From positions 62,001 through 126,000 of the forward strand of contig CANMTP010000010.1 in assembly GCA_947500845.1 (NCBI GenBank): a stretch of DNA of 64,000 nt. Reading direction: 5' to 3'. Positions 28,107-35,712 of this stretch are shown piece after piece (within the stretch, counting starts at the first letter, position 1; every line of letters starts with the position of its first letter). A model generated the notes under the pieces. It was given only the letters and a program-made list of their open reading frames with translations, searched no databases and was not told where the DNA came from. The position numbers and the translations under genes were made by a program. Source of the stretch: an uncultured Aquimarina sp. Lineage in GTDB: Bacteria; Bacteroidota; Bacteroidia; Flavobacteriales; Flavobacteriaceae.

Positions 28107-28643
28107 TCTATTTGTAACTTGAAAATAAAAGCAATTTGCATCAAGCTCTTACAAGGGTTAGTTTAACTATTGAGTTTTTATCGGCTGCAGATAAGTTAGG
28201 TTTATGGCCAGAAGAGAAATCTGCTTGGGATGAATAGAATAGTTTTTTAGCATACACAAACTACTTACTCTCATAAACCTTATAAATATTATTGGTAGTA
28301 TTGCCTCGCTTATGAAGATTTTTAGCTCTATGTATAAGTATTGGCTTCAAAACATCGCTCTCTGCCAAATTTAGTGATTTTCTATAATTGATTTTTGGTT
28401 GGGCAATGATCTTAACTATAGGAATCAAAGCTCCTTCGGATTATTTGGTTTTCTCTGAAGCGTTAGCTGGGTTTAACCTAAGTCTGATTGAGGAACAATA
28501 TCTTGAAATTCATATCCTTATTTCTATAAAGTTGATAATACTATTTGTATTAGAATATATGATGCGCTTGCTCCATGAACTTTAACCTATTATTAAGTCC
28601 TGCACCATCCTAAATCTTTTAAATTTGAAAGTATCTTAAAAAC
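28107..28643. other. Gap with possible gene remnants
   Basis: 537 bases without a convincing gene. On the plus strand a start-less frame (28119-28238) reads HQALTRVSLTIEFLSAADKL and continues as GLWPEEKSAWDE before a TAG, which looks like the tail of a former protein. On the minus strand a 55-codon frame (28261-28428, TTG start) reads KINYRKSLNLAESDVL and ends NIYKVYESK. Neither could be assigned to a family. Confidence 0.35.
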
Positions 28644-28973
28644 ATGGTTACTATGGAAAAGAAAAACTGGTCACAATTAACGCTCATTAACAATACCGAT
28701 CATCCAAAAAAACGTTTTGAATTGCATGTAGAAGATAAGGTTGCCTTTATTGAGTATATTTTGGCCAAAGGAGAATCAATATACCTAACGCATACAGAAG
28801 TTCCCAGATCGTTAGAAGGTAACGGATTAGGGAGTGTGATTATAAAGAAAACTTTAGCTTATATTCGTGAAAAAGGATATCAACTTGTTCCGCTATGCCC
28901 TTTTGTAGCTGCTTATCTTAAAAAACATCCAGAAGCAGCAAACGGAATTCTAAAACAAGGCTATTCCGTTTAG
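28644..28973 (+). CDS. YjdJ-type small GNAT acetyltransferase
   Basis: 109 residues (or 106 from the ATG at 28653). It shows the minimal GNAT fold of the Acetyltransf_CG group: ELHVEDKVAFIEYIL, TEVPRSLEGNGLGSVIIKKTL (acetyl-CoA loop with GNGLGS), YQLVPLCPFVAAYLKKHPEA. Cytoplasmic; substrate unknown. Its stop is followed after one base by the end of the convergent obgE. Confidence 0.92.
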   Translation: MVTMEKKNWSQLTLINNTDHPKKRFELHVEDKVAFIEYILAKGESIYLTHTEVPRSLEGNGLGSVIIKKTLAYIREKGYQLVPLCPFVAAYLKKHPEAANGILKQGYSV

Positions 28974-28974
28974 G

Positions 28975-29973
28975 TTAATTATTCAGCATTTGCCACAACT
29001 TATCTTTTAATTCTTGTAGTCCTTGTTGAGCAACCGAGGAGATAAATAAATAAGGAACATTAAATTGCCCGTCTAATTCTGTTTTCAATTCTTCTTTCAA
29101 CTCATCATCCAGCATATCACATTTTGAAATGGCAATAAGTCTGTCTTTATCCAAAAGATCAGGATTATAGCGCCGCAACTCATCCAGAAGAATCTCATAT
29201 TGTTCTACTATATCTGGTGCATCTGCCGGAATAAGAAAAAGTAATGTAGAGTTACGCTCAATGTGTCGTAAAAAACGATGTCCGATCCCTTTACCCTCTG
29301 CAGCACCCTCAATTATACCAGGGATATCAGCCATTACAAAAGTTTGAAAATCACGATATTCTACAATACCTAAATTAGGCTTTAAGGTAGTAAATTCGTA
29401 ATCGGCAATCTTTGGTTTTGCAGCGGTAATTACAGATAACAGCGTTGATTTTCCAGCGTTAGGAAATCCAACCAGCCCCACATCTGCCAGTACTTTTAGC
29501 TCTAAGGTAATATCACGCTGTTGTCCTTCTATACCAGGTTGAGCATACCGTGGTGTTTGATTGGTTGGGCTTTTAAAGTGCCAGTTACCACGACCTCCCA
29601 TTCCCCCTTCTACAACGATATATTCTTGTCCCTCTTCGGTAATCTCTTTAATAATACTTTGTGTTTCAGTATCTCGAATTACAGTTCCCAGGGGTACATC
29701 AACATAAATATCTTCCCCATCTGCTCCTGTACTTCGGTTTTTACTACCATGTCCACCATGACCGGCTTTAAAATGACGCTTAAACTTAAGATGGTACAAG
29801 GTCCACATATTTGGATTAGCACGTATAATTATATGCCCTCCACGGCCTCCGTCTCCACCATCAGGACCTCCTTTGGATATATACTTTTCACGATGTAGGT
29901 GCGCAGATCCCTTACCTCCGTTTCCGGAAGCAATATGCAACTTTACATAATCTACAAAATTCCCTTCTGTCAT
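28975..29973 (-). CDS. obgE: Obg GTPase
   Basis: 332 residues. The glycine-rich Obg fold ([18 protein letters not shown] and neighbours, about 1-158) is followed by the G domain: G1 [11 protein letters not shown] (about 167-177), switch region [12 protein letters not shown]3 [10 protein letters not shown]4 SKCD, G5 SSVAQQG. The C-terminal OCT domain of E. coli ObgE is absent, as usual in Bacteroidota. It takes part in ribosome assembly and stress response. Lies downstream of the hpt-adk fusion on the same strand, with a gap of 90 bases. Confidence 0.96.
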   Translation of the reverse strand: MTEGNFVDYVKLHIASGNGGKGSAHLHREKYISKGGPDGGDGGRGGHIIIRANPNMWTLYHLKFKRHFKAGHGGHGSKNRSTGADGEDIYVDVPLGTVIRDTETQSIIKEITEEGQEYIVVEGGMGGRGNWHFKSPTNQTPRYAQPGIEGQQRDITLELKVLADVGLVGFPNAGKSTLLSVITAAKPKIADYEFTTLKPNLGIVEYRDFQTFVMADIPGIIEGAAEGKGIGHRFLRHIERNSTLLFLIPADAPDIVEQYEILLDELRRYNPDLLDKDRLIAISKCDMLDDELKEELKTELDGQFNVPYLFISSVAQQGLQELKDKLWQMLNN

Positions 29974-30063
29974 AATTCGTTTCCTATAATTACAGTATAT
30001 ATTAAAGTCATTTTAATGAAATCCAATGAAAAAGATATTCTTGAAAACTACATCAAGACAACG

Positions 30064-31170
30064 TTAAAGCTTATCAATTACCTGACTTAATCTTTCTGTA
30101 ATTTCGTTAATCGCTCCTACTCCATCAACTCCAAAATATTTATTTTGCTTCTGGTAGTAATTTTTTAAGATCGCAGTCTCATCATAATACACTTTAATTC
30201 GATTACGAATTACTGTCTCATCTGCATCATCAGGACGCCCTGAAGTCTTACCTCTTTCTAATAATCTTTGTACCAATACCTCATCATCAACCTCTAATGC
30301 CACCATGGCGCTTACTTCTGATCCCTTTGAAACCAATAATTCTGATAATGAATCTGCCTGCGCCTCAGTTCGGGGAAAGCCATCGAAAATAAAACCATTG
30401 GCATCTGGATTCTTGTCAACTTCGGCATTAAGCATATTTATAGTAACCTCATCAGGAACTAATTGTCCTTTATCAATATATGATTTTGCCAATGTGCCAA
30501 GTTTAGTCGCATTTTTTATATTGTACCTAAATACATCTCCTGTAGAGATATGTATTAGATCATATTTTTGTTTCAAAACTTCTGCTTGTGTTCCCTTTCC
30601 TGCTCCTGGAGGGCCAAACAACACCAAATTTGTCATGTTACTTGATTTTAGTTGATAAACATCTGTGAGATTACGGCCAAGACCATCATAATCTAATCCG
30701 TATCCCACTATAAATTTATTAGGGATCTCGATCCCATAATAGTCTATTTTAATTTTCTTAGTATATGCTTCAGGTTTAAAAAATAATGTCGCAACTTTAA
30801 CCTCTTTACAATCTTTATCTCTGAGCATTTTATCCAACAAAGTTATCGTATTTCCAGTATCCACAATATCTTCGAGAACCACGATGGTCCGTCCAGATAT
30901 ATTATCCTCTAAGCCTATTAATTCTTGAATCTCACTGGTTGTTTTGGTTCCCTTATATGAGGCCAATTTAACAAAGCTAATTTTACAATCAAATTGAAAT
31001 CGTTTTAGCACTTCTGAAGCAAACATAAAAGCACCATTTAACACACCAATAAATAAAGGATTTTTATCTGATAGATCTTTATTTAATCTATCAGACATCT
31101 TATCAATTGCTGCTACTATTTCATTCTCCGTAATAAATGGGATAAATTGTAAATCGTGCAGTTTTATCAT
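30064..31170 (-). CDS. Hypoxanthine phosphoribosyltransferase - adenylate kinase fusion
   Basis: 368 residues holding two complete enzymes. Residues 1-178 are an HPRT with the PRPP-binding motif TIVVLEDIVDTGNT (about 97-110). From Met179 (ATG at 30636) a full adenylate kinase follows: LVLFGPPGAGKGTQ P-loop, HISTGDVFR, FDGFPRTEAQ, and a short LID (LLERGKTSGRPDDADETV). The fused protein would salvage purine bases to IMP/GMP and interconvert adenine nucleotides. The Met at the domain boundary may permit separate translation of Adk. It is divergent from purKE, giving a purine-metabolism cluster. Confidence 0.95.
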   Translation of the reverse strand: MIKLHDLQFIPFITENEIVAAIDKMSDRLNKDLSDKNPLFIGVLNGAFMFASEVLKRFQFDCKISFVKLASYKGTKTTSEIQELIGLEDNISGRTIVVLEDIVDTGNTITLLDKMLRDKDCKEVKVATLFFKPEAYTKKIKIDYYGIEIPNKFIVGYGLDYDGLGRNLTDVYQLKSSNMTNLVLFGPPGAGKGTQAEVLKQKYDLIHISTGDVFRYNIKNATKLGTLAKSYIDKGQLVPDEVTINMLNAEVDKNPDANGFIFDGFPRTEAQADSLSELLVSKGSEVSAMVALEVDDEVLVQRLLERGKTSGRPDDADETVIRNRIKVYYDETAILKNYYQKQNKYFGVDGVGAINEITERLSQVIDKL

Positions 31171-31213
31171 AAAATACTATACTAACTACTACTAGGTTTT
31201 TCAATTAAAGCGG

Positions 31214-31221
31214 CAAAGATA
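31214..31221 (-). promoter_or_regulatory. Promoter -7 element TATCTTTG of hpt-adk
   Basis: CAAAGATA on the plus strand, i.e. an exact TAnnTTTG on the minus strand, 43 bases before the hpt-adk ATG. No good -33 TTG at the usual distance. Confidence 0.45.
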
Positions 31222-31286
31222 GTGATTATAAAAGTTTGACTCTAGCATTTACTTCCTATTATTATGGTTATTCTTTCTGAAAAAAT

Positions 31287-31294
31287 TATTTTTG
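31287..31294 (+). promoter_or_regulatory. Promoter -7 element TATTTTTG of purK
   Basis: Exact TAnnTTTG match inside the upstream extension of the purK reading frame. It argues that translation starts at ATG 31312 and not at 31264. Confidence 0.55.
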
Positions 31295-31311
31295 TCTTCA
31301 TTAAGGTAAAC

Positions 31312-32484
31312 ATGAATCTCCCGGTAATGGAAAATTTTTTCTCGTCAAATTTTAAATTAGGAATTTTAGGAGGTGGTCAATTAGGTAAAATGATGTTATA
31401 TGATACCAGAAAGTATGACATTCAAACTTGTGTTCTTGATCCTAGTCCTGATGCACCATGTAAAATAGCCTGTGATCATTTTCAACAAGGCAGTTTAATG
31501 GATTATGAAACCGTTTATAATTTTGGGAAAAAGGTAGATGTACTCACTTTCGAAATTGAAACCGTTAATACTAAAGCTCTTGCGAAACTAGAAAGAGAAG
31601 GTAAAAAAGTATATCCGAGTTCAAAAACATTGGATATTATTCAAAACAAAGGGAGGCAAAAACTCTTCTATGAAGAAAAGAATATTCCAACAGCAAAATT
31701 TAGACGATTTTCGAATAAAGCTCATCTTACCGAAGGAATAACTGATAATCGTGTTAAACTTCCTTTTGTATGGAAAAGTACTCAAGGGGGATATGATGGC
31801 AAAGGCGTTTCTGTCATAAAGTCCGGAGCAGATGTTGCAAAACTACCGGATGTAGAGTGTATTGCTGAAGAAATGATTAATTTCAAAAATGAATTAGCGG
31901 TAATTGTTGTGCGCAGTGTAAGTGGTGAAATCAAAACGTATCCTGTAGTAGAGATGGAGTTTCACCCCGAAGCAAATCAAGTAGAATATGTGATATGCCC
32001 TGCAAGAATAAGTGATGCTATCACCTTAAAAGCTATTAAAGTTGCAGAAAAAGTGTCCAAAGCGTTCGAACATGTTGGTGTATTGGCCGTAGAAATGTTT
32101 CAAACACAGAATGATGAAATTTTGGTTAATGAAGTCGCTCCGAGACCACATAACAGTGGTCATTATAGTATAGAAGCGAGTTATACTAATCAATTTGAGC
32201 AGCATATTAGAGCAATATTAGACTTACCTTTGGGAGCTACCCAGAGTAAAGTAGGCGGAATTATGGTAAATTTGGTGGGTGCTGAAGGTCATGTGGGAGA
32301 TGTAGTCTACAAAAACATTGAAAAGATCATGAAAATGCCTGGTGTAACCCCCCATATTTATGGCAAGAAGCAAACACGACCATTTAGAAAGATGGGCCAT
32401 GTAACTATTGTGCATGAAAATATAGATGAAGCCAGAAAAATTGCCGAAAAGGTAAAAAACACAATAAAAGTAGTAAGTAAATAA
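31312..32484 (+). CDS. purK: N5-carboxyaminoimidazole ribonucleotide synthase PurK
   Basis: 390 residues from ATG 31312 (a further ATG at 31327 is also possible). ATP-grasp enzyme: KLGILGGGQLGKMM (about 14-27), WKSTQGGYDGKGVSV (nucleotide loop), CIAEEMINFKNELAVIV, and VNEVAPRPHNSGHYSIEA with metal ligands. It converts AIR, ATP and bicarbonate to N5-CAIR in purine synthesis. The reading frame is open upstream to 31264, but that segment contains the promoter. purE follows after 47 bases. Confidence 0.95.
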   Translation: MNLPVMENFFSSNFKLGILGGGQLGKMMLYDTRKYDIQTCVLDPSPDAPCKIACDHFQQGSLMDYETVYNFGKKVDVLTFEIETVNTKALAKLEREGKKVYPSSKTLDIIQNKGRQKLFYEEKNIPTAKFRRFSNKAHLTEGITDNRVKLPFVWKSTQGGYDGKGVSVIKSGADVAKLPDVECIAEEMINFKNELAVIVVRSVSGEIKTYPVVEMEFHPEANQVEYVICPARISDAITLKAIKVAEKVSKAFEHVGVLAVEMFQTQNDEILVNEVAPRPHNSGHYSIEASYTNQFEQHIRAILDLPLGATQSKVGGIMVNLVGAEGHVGDVVYKNIEKIMKMPGVTPHIYGKKQTRPFRKMGHVTIVHENIDEARKIAEKVKNTIKVVSK

Positions 32485-32531
32485 AACTTTCTAATTTAAG
32501 AAAACAATAATAATCATAACAAAATAGTATC

Positions 32532-33017
32532 ATGAGCAAGGTTGGAATAATAATGGGTAGTACTAGCGATATGCCTGTAATGGAAAAGGCTATCGAAGTA
32601 TTACAAGGGTTTGATATTGAAGTTGAAGTTGATATCGTATCTGCACATCGTACTCCCGAAAAATTGTTTGATTATGCTAAAAATGCTCATACACGAGGAA
32701 TCAATGTTATAATAGCAGGAGCTGGAGGTGCCGCTCACCTACCAGGAATGGTAGCATCTTTAACTCCTTTACCAGTAATAGGTGTTCCTGTTAAATCAAG
32801 AAATTCTATTGATGGTTGGGACTCTGTACTATCTATTCTACAGATGCCTGGTGGAGTTCCTGTGGCGACTGTCGCACTAGATGGAGCTTTAAATGCTGGT
32901 ATATTAGCTGCACAGATTGTTGGGGCTAATGACTCCTGTACTCTTGATAAAATATTGATGTATAAAGAAGGGCTCAAACAAAAAGTAATCGAGGGCGCAA
33001 AAAAGATTAATCAATAA
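32532..33017 (+). CDS. purE: N5-carboxyaminoimidazole ribonucleotide mutase PurE
   Basis: 161 residues, class I PurE. The phosphate loop [15 protein letters not shown] opens the protein, followed by [13 protein letters not shown] (catalytic His), [24 protein letters not shown], and [19 protein letters not shown]. It rearranges N5-CAIR to CAIR, following PurK. No other purine gene follows; 25 bases downstream lies the terminator that serves the minus-strand RNA candidate and may also end this operon. Confidence 0.97.
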   Translation: MSKVGIIMGSTSDMPVMEKAIEVLQGFDIEVEVDIVSAHRTPEKLFDYAKNAHTRGINVIIAGAGGAAHLPGMVASLTPLPVIGVPVKSRNSIDGWDSVLSILQMPGGVPVATVALDGALNAGILAAQIVGANDSCTLDKILMYKEGLKQKVIEGAKKINQ

Positions 33018-33033
33018 CTCAGATACTATATTA

Positions 33034-33162
33034 AAAACAAAAAAGAGTCACCTTTCGGTGACTCTTTAAATATCAGGTCTTACAGAAGAATATAACAATA
33101 TTTATTAACCAACTTAAATATATTACACAAAAAATTCATTGTAAGACCATACTCTTAAAACC
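33034..33162 (-). ncRNA. Candidate structured small RNA A (6S-like architecture)
   Basis: A minus-strand transcript of about 129 nt is predicted between a strong promoter (TTG, 19 bases, TACCTTTG at 33168-33197) and a perfect terminator (11-bp stem 33042-33052/33057-33067, GAAA loop, then TTTGTTTTT). No coding potential seen. A 14-nt leader is followed by a perfect 9-bp helix GGTCTTACA/TGTAAGACC (minus-strand 33148-33140 with 33084-33076). That helix closes a large asymmetric internal loop and an AU-rich inner stem. The long helix with a bulged centre recalls 6S RNA, but I cannot confirm that. RNA B lies upstream in the same direction. Confidence 0.6.
33042..33067 (-). terminator. Strong terminator of RNA A, also facing purE
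   Basis: Perfect 11-bp inverted repeat AAAGAGTCACC with a four-base loop. On the minus strand it is followed by TTTGTTTTT; on the plus strand by only TAAATAT, so the minus direction is the better terminator. Confidence 0.85.
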
Positions 33163-33167
33163 TGTAA

Positions 33168-33197
33168 CAAAGGTAAAACCTTACTTTAATTACACAA
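33168..33197 (-). promoter_or_regulatory. Promoter of RNA A: TTG - 19 bases - TACCTTTG
   Basis: On the plus strand CAAAGGTA (33168-33175) and CAA (33195-33197). Read on the minus strand this is a -33 TTG and an exact -7 TAnnTTTG at ideal Bacteroidota spacing, with no open reading frame behind it. Confidence 0.65.
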
Positions 33198-33342
33198 TAA
33201 AAGTAACGAATATTTATTAACAATTTTCGATAAAATGCGCTTTTTTTCGACAAACCGCATTCTTGTTGAGTTTCAAGAGTTTTTTTTTATAGAAAATACC
33301 TGCACTAACCGACTTATTAACTAAATTTTAAAGGTTTTTAAC

Positions 33343-33474
33343 AACAAAAAGAGCTGCATTAATTGCAGCCCTTTCCATATATTTGGCCTTTGCTTCGAAA
33401 ATATAGTGTTATCACTCATACCCCAAACAAGAATAATATTTATATTTTCTGCATTAGGCCTTTTACTAATAAAC
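33343..33474 (-). ncRNA. Candidate structured small RNA B, tandem to RNA A
   Basis: A minus-strand transcript of about 132 nt is predicted from TACATTTG (33480-33487) to a terminator (11-bp stem 33348-33374, then TTTGTTG). Three co-linear helices are present: AGGCC/GGCCT (33456-33460 with 33385-33389), TGC/GCA (33451-33453 with 33391-33393), and a perfect 9-bp GAAAATATA/TATATTTTC (33397-33405 with 33441-33449). They enclose a 35-nt apical region. Leader, closing helix, inner AU helix, spacer and terminator follow the same order as in RNA A. A 74-codon reading frame overlaps, but the terminator lies inside it, which argues against coding. Confidence 0.55.
33348..33374 (-). terminator. Terminator of RNA B
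   Basis: On the minus strand AAAGGGCTGCA pairs with TGCAGCTCTTT (one G-U pair) around a five-base loop, followed by TTTGTTGTT. On the plus strand no T-run follows, so it acts on the minus strand. Confidence 0.75.
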
Positions 33475-33479
33475 CGTTT

Positions 33480-33487
33480 CAAATGTA
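33480..33487 (-). promoter_or_regulatory. Putative promoter -7 element TACATTTG of RNA B
   Basis: CAAATGTA on the plus strand. The nearest TTG upstream is 31 bases away, longer than usual, so the -33 element is weak or absent. Confidence 0.45.
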
Positions 33488-33611
33488 TACGTCTAATGAC
33501 TAAATAGTGAAAAAAGGGCAACATGAGATATCCATTTTTCGACAAAAGACGAATTTTATCGACACAAAAAAATAATACAAAAAGTAATTAAAAAAATATC
33601 GTTTATATAAT

Positions 33612-35633
33612 ATGAGCAACCCACTACTTACATTATTTGATACTGCTCCGTTTTCGAAAATAAAATCAGAGCATTTTTTACCTGCCATTAAAAATGGTAT
33701 ATCCGTAGCCAAAAAAGAAATAGATCAAATTGTATCTAATTCAGATACTCCTACTTTTTCTAATACCATCGAAGCTTTGGAGTATAGTGGAGAATTACTC
33801 GACCGCGTGACCAGCGTATTTTTTAATCTTAATAGTGCAGAAACTAATGAAGAAATTCAAAAAATAGCCCAGGAAGCATCTCCATTACTTTCAGAGTTTA
33901 GCAATGACATTGCTCTCAATTTAGATTTATTTAAAAGAATTGAGACAGTTTATCACCAAAGAGAAGAACTCGATCTTGATCCAGAACAATATACATTACT
34001 TACAAAAAGATATAAATCATTCTCAAGAAATGGAGCAAATCTTCCTGAAGATAAAAAGGAAAAGTTAAGAGAGATTGACAAAAAGCTCTCGATACTGAGC
34101 TTGAATTTTGGCGAAAACATATTGGCAGAAACTAATAAGTTCGAAATGCTGCTTACTAATGAATCAGATCTAGAAGGTCTTCCAGAAGGAGCAAAAGAAG
34201 CAGCAAAAGCGATGGCCGAAGCCAGAAATAAAAAAGGATGGTTAATTACCCTGGACTACCCTAGCTATATACCATTTACTACCTATGCCAAAAAAAGAGA
34301 GTTAAGAAAAAAGTTAGTCCTTGCATTTGGCGCTAAGGGTTTTCACGATGACGATCTTGATAATCAAGAAAATGTTTTAAAGATTGCTAACCTGCGACAT
34401 AAACGTGCCTTGGTTCTGGGATATACATCTCATGCCCATTATATTCTTGAAGAAAGAATGGCAGAAACACCAGATAAGGTTTTTGCGTTTCTTAACGAAA
34501 TTTTAGAAAAAGCAAAACCTGCTGCAGAAAGAGAATTTAAACAGCTTGAAGGGTTTGCTAAAGAACTAGATGGAATTGATCATCTGGAAAAATGGGACGG
34601 GGCGTACTACACCGAAAAACTAAAACAGAAGCTTTTTAACCTTGACGATGAAAAGCTGAAACCATATTTTAAACTTGAAAATGTAATCAACGGAGTGTTT
34701 GCTGTAGCCAACAAACTATTTGGACTTCAATTTAAAGAAACAAACGAGGTTGATACCTATCATGAGGAGGTAAAAACTTATAATGTTACAAATGCTGAAG
34801 GAAATTTTATATCCTTGTTTTATGCAGATTTTCATCCCAGACCGGGAAAACGTAACGGTGCCTGGATGACATCTTATAAATCTCAGATGAGAAAAGATAA
34901 CAAGAACATTAGGCCTCACGTGTCTATTGTTTGCAACTTTACCAAGCCTACTCCCAGCAAGCCCTCACTGTTAACGTTTAACGAGGTCACTACATTGTTT
35001 CATGAGTTTGGCCATGCCTTACACGGTATGCTGGCTAATACTACCTATCCCGGTTTATCCGGAACAAGTGTATATTGGGATTTTGTTGAGTTACCGAGTC
35101 AAATTCTTGAAAACTGGTGCTATGAAAAAGAAGCTCTAGAGCTTTTTGCAAAACACTATGAAACCGTGGAAACAATTCCAATGGAACTAGTGGAAAAAAT
35201 TAAAGAATCGTCCACCTTTATGGAAGGTATGTCCACGCTACGGCAATTAAGTTTTGGATTGCTAGATATGTCCTGGCATGCACAAGATCCTAGTAATATT
35301 ACAAATGTTAAAGAGCACGAAAAAAAGACATTTGCAGAAACCTCTTTATATCCAAATGTTGAAGAAAATTGCATGAGTACGGCATTTTCCCATATTTTTC
35401 AAGGTGGATATTCTGCGGGATATTATTCATATAAATGGGCAGAGGTGTTAGATGCCGATGCATTTGAATACTTTAAAGAAAATGGAATTTTTGATAAGGA
35501 AGTAGCCTCTAAGTTCATGGATAATATCTTATCCAAAGGTGGTACCGAAAATCCAATGAAACTTTATAAACGTTTTCGTGGGCAAGAACCAAAACCAGAA
35601 GCTTTATTAAAACGTGCCGGACTAATCAAGTAA
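33612..35633 (+). CDS. M3-family oligopeptidase (Dcp/OpdA type)
   Basis: 673 residues without a signal peptide. The zinc site is His464-Glu-Phe-Gly-His468 within TLFHEFGHALHGMLA, with the third ligand Glu in the following YWDFVELPSQILENW block. The C-terminal AFSHIFQGGYSAGYYSYKWAEVLDADAFEYF stretch forms the substrate cleft. M3 enzymes degrade short peptides; relatives include dipeptidyl carboxypeptidase Dcp and oligopeptidase A. Cytoplasmic location is inferred from the absence of a signal. Monocistronic with its own terminator. Confidence 0.94.
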   Translation: MSNPLLTLFDTAPFSKIKSEHFLPAIKNGISVAKKEIDQIVSNSDTPTFSNTIEALEYSGELLDRVTSVFFNLNSAETNEEIQKIAQEASPLLSEFSNDIALNLDLFKRIETVYHQREELDLDPEQYTLLTKRYKSFSRNGANLPEDKKEKLREIDKKLSILSLNFGENILAETNKFEMLLTNESDLEGLPEGAKEAAKAMAEARNKKGWLITLDYPSYIPFTTYAKKRELRKKLVLAFGAKGFHDDDLDNQENVLKIANLRHKRALVLGYTSHAHYILEERMAETPDKVFAFLNEILEKAKPAAEREFKQLEGFAKELDGIDHLEKWDGAYYTEKLKQKLFNLDDEKLKPYFKLENVINGVFAVANKLFGLQFKETNEVDTYHEEVKTYNVTNAEGNFISLFYADFHPRPGKRNGAWMTSYKSQMRKDNKNIRPHVSIVCNFTKPTPSKPSLLTFNEVTTLFHEFGHALHGMLANTTYPGLSGTSVYWDFVELPSQILENWCYEKEALELFAKHYETVETIPMELVEKIKESSTFMEGMSTLRQLSFGLLDMSWHAQDPSNITNVKEHEKKTFAETSLYPNVEENCMSTAFSHIFQGGYSAGYYSYKWAEVLDADAFEYFKENGIFDKEVASKFMDNILSKGGTENPMKLYKRFRGQEPKPEALLKRAGLIK

Positions 35634-35661
35634 TTCTTGATCGTTAAACTTTAGAGATAAA

Positions 35662-35700
35662 AAAGGTGCTTCAGTCGTTCTGAAGCACCTTTATGTTTTT
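35662..35700 (+). terminator. Rho-independent terminator after the M3 peptidase
   Basis: A perfect 13-bp stem AAAGGTGCTTCAG (35662-35674 with 35680-35692), five-base loop, then ATGTTTTTT. It also separates the convergent M28 gene; on the minus strand it is followed by TTTTATC, so bidirectional use is possible. Confidence 0.85.
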
Positions 35701-35712
35701 TGACTTAAATAT

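Noticed and set aside
28388-28585. Plus-strand 65-codon hydrophobic frame
   Set aside because: Overlaps another protein-like fragment on the opposite strand and has no convincing start signal or family features.
33260-33295. Short stem TCTTG/CAAGA followed by a run of T between the two RNA candidates
   Set aside because: Stem of about 5 bp with an 8-base loop; probably chance in AT-rich DNA, and no plus-strand transcript is evident for it to end.
33321-33545. Minus-strand 74-codon reading frame between purE and the M3 peptidase gene
   Set aside because: It contains the strong terminator of RNA B before its stop codon and has a basic, low-information sequence; the structured RNA explains the region better.
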